DNA from: Nevskiaceae bacterium
GTDB taxonomy: Bacteria > Pseudomonadota > Gammaproteobacteria > Steroidobacterales > Steroidobacteraceae
Assembly (NCBI GenBank): GCA_018883185.1
Contig: VEQP01000016.1
Coordinates: 1-62,544, forward strand
Length of the DNA: 62,544 nt
Direction of reading: 5' to 3'
Below the pieces are notes generated by a model, which had not been told where the DNA came from, ran no database searches, and saw only the letters and a list, made by a program, of their open reading frames with translations. The position numbers and the translations under genes were made by a program. Below are positions 61,536 through 62,544 of this stretch, one piece after another. The stretch's first letter is position 1. Each line of letters starts with the position of its first letter.

Positions 61536-62544
61536 ATGCTTAACACTGCCACGTTTCGGTTGCTGGCTGTCGTCGTGTTGGTGATAAACCTCGCGTCGAT
61601 GCCGACCTCGGCGCAGACGACAGGAACGGTGGCTGCACCGCAGCCCCAGTTGCTGCGCATACGCATGGCCACCTTCGCTGCGGCCGATCTCGAAGTCGTT
61701 GAGCGCGACTACGGTCGCTGGCTCGGCTACAAGGTTCGCGAACGTGGTGTCGTCTCGGCGGACCTTGCGACCAGTTGGGGAACACCGAAGGCGGCCGGGC
61801 GCGCTTATCTCTTGATGAGTGCCGATGCGGCGCCCGATGTGTACATTCGAGCCGTACAGGCATCGCCCGCCGCCTTGGCCTTGCCGTATAAGCCCTTGCT
61901 GACCTACGGATGGAACGGCATCGAGATCATTGTCGACGATCCGGACGGCTTGCATGCCAAGCTTAAGGATTCGCCGTTCCGCGTGATCGGGGAACCTGCA
62001 CCACTCGGTGCCTATCCGAGCATCCGTGCGTTTCAGGTGGTGGGGCCGAGTGGAGAAGTGTTGTATCTAACGGCTGAGACGGGCGATCGCAGCCGCTCGC
62101 TGCTGCCGTTGCCCAATGGCGAAGTCGGCCGGATTTTCATCATGGTGATCGGTGGTCCCGACATCGAGGCGCTGCTCGATTTCTACACGACACCGTTCGG
62201 CTTGACGCGCAACAAGCCCCGCAGCGTGCCGGTGGGCGTGTTGATTCGTGCTCAATCGCTGGCGCCAGGCACAGGCTTGCCGCTGACTACGACCCGCCTT
62301 GCTGAGCACGGCAACTTGATCGAGTTTGATGGCTACTCCGCCAATGCGGGGCCCCGAGCGGTGCCGGAGGGAGATCTGCCGCTCGGCATTATCTCGACGA
62401 GCTTTTCGGTGCGCAGTATCGCCGCGCTGCAACTCAGAGACACTACGCTGAAAGGATTCGCGGCGCCGCAGCGCCTGCCCGGACTCGCTTACGGCGGGGG
62501 CCACGCAGTGACACTACGTGGCCCCGCCGGAGAGTGGGTCGAAC
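61536..62544 (+). CDS. Exported VOC (glyoxalase/dioxygenase-fold) protein, 3' truncated
   Basis: ATG at 61536 follows a GGAGGAAT ribosome-binding site, and the frame stays open to the window end (336 codons). The product has a Sec signal (LLAVVVLVINLASMPTSAQ) and two VOC-like modules. Residues about 40-180 contain LRIRMATFAAADLEVVERDY, YGWNGIEIIVDD and FQVVGPSGEVLYLTAE; the second begins GRIFIMVIGGPDIEALLDFY. VOC proteins include glyoxalases, isomerases and ring-cleaving dioxygenases. A periplasmic VOC protein is unusual. It is divergent from the MT3 cassette across only 53 bp, so the two may share regulation. Confidence 0.72.
   Translation, partial: MLNTATFRLLAVVVLVINLASMPTSAQTTGTVAAPQPQLLRIRMATFAAADLEVVERDYGRWLGYKVRERGVVSADLATSWGTPKAAGRAYLLMSADAAPDVYIRAVQASPAALALPYKPLLTYGWNGIEIIVDDPDGLHAKLKDSPFRVIGEPAPLGAYPSIRAFQVVGPSGEVLYLTAETGDRSRSLLPLPNGEVGRIFIMVIGGPDIEALLDFYTTPFGLTRNKPRSVPVGVLIRAQSLAPGTGLPLTTTRLAEHGNLIEFDGYSANAGPRAVPEGDLPLGIISTSFSVRSIAALQLRDTTLKGFAAPQRLPGLAYGGGHAVTLRGPAGEWVE

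Overview
The window is about 62.5 kb of GC-rich chromosomal DNA, densely coded. Genes are separated by a few bases or joined by 4-base ATGA start/stop overlaps. Full-length E. coli-like AceE, RlmKL and SelO, a minimal PutA, an RND pump, a TonB-dependent receptor of the 'EEIVVTARR' type and a two-partner secretion pair point to a gammaproteobacterium. It is possibly one of the environmental lineages rich in TonB receptors and tailoring enzymes (Steroidobacter/Nevskia-like); that placement is inference. I see no rRNA, tRNA, CRISPR array, insertion sequence, integrase or phage gene.

Layout. 1-9.2 kb: a 5'-truncated TpsA exoprotein with tandem MBG repeats, its TpsB transporter, a coupled PLP fold-III decarboxylase-like enzyme, an MFS exporter and a Tat-exported DUF1838 protein. 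9.2-13 kb (minus): alpha/beta hydrolase, methyltransferase MT1, a small coiled-coil protein and a GPH-type MFS carrier. 13-26 kb (plus): a long operon-like run of TonB receptor, alpha/beta hydrolase, methyltransferase MT2, MFS, membrane protein, SDR, lipocalin-like protein, serine hydrolase, OsmC-like protein, TolC-like lipoprotein and multicopper oxidase. 26-36 kb: housekeeping metabolism (Lrp-type regulator, aceE, putA, desaturase, selO, a BtuM-like membrane protein, a TorF-like porin). 36.5-44.5 kb: DEDDh exonuclease/GIY-YIG fusion, rlmKL and an RND adaptor and pump. 44.5-57 kb: a polyamine locus (puuB and puuA on minus; puuD, a second puuA, a spuC-type aminotransferase and potFGHI on plus), then a polyphosphate-glucokinase-like kinase and a trans-sulfuration enzyme. 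57-62.5 kb (minus): coiled-coil protein, MFS, methyltransferase MT3 and FAD oxidoreductase, with a divergent exported VOC protein cut by the window end.

The most unusual theme is a set of three methyltransferase/MFS cassettes at about 9-13, 16.6-19 and 57-61.5 kb. The three methyltransferases share an N-terminal motif (LxL[D/N]P...HLxPG) and a C-terminal WDxxxNxEPF[F/Y] motif outside the SAM-binding core. Two cassettes also carry a short homologous coiled-coil protein whose stop overlaps the start of the MFS gene. With the TonB receptor, hydrolases, SDR, FAD enzyme and VOC protein this looks like a system for taking up, modifying and moving an unidentified small molecule. The polyamine locus is a recognisable transport plus gamma-glutamyl/transaminase pathway. 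Its puuB homologue appears to need a non-ATG start, a CTG overlapping the puuA stop.
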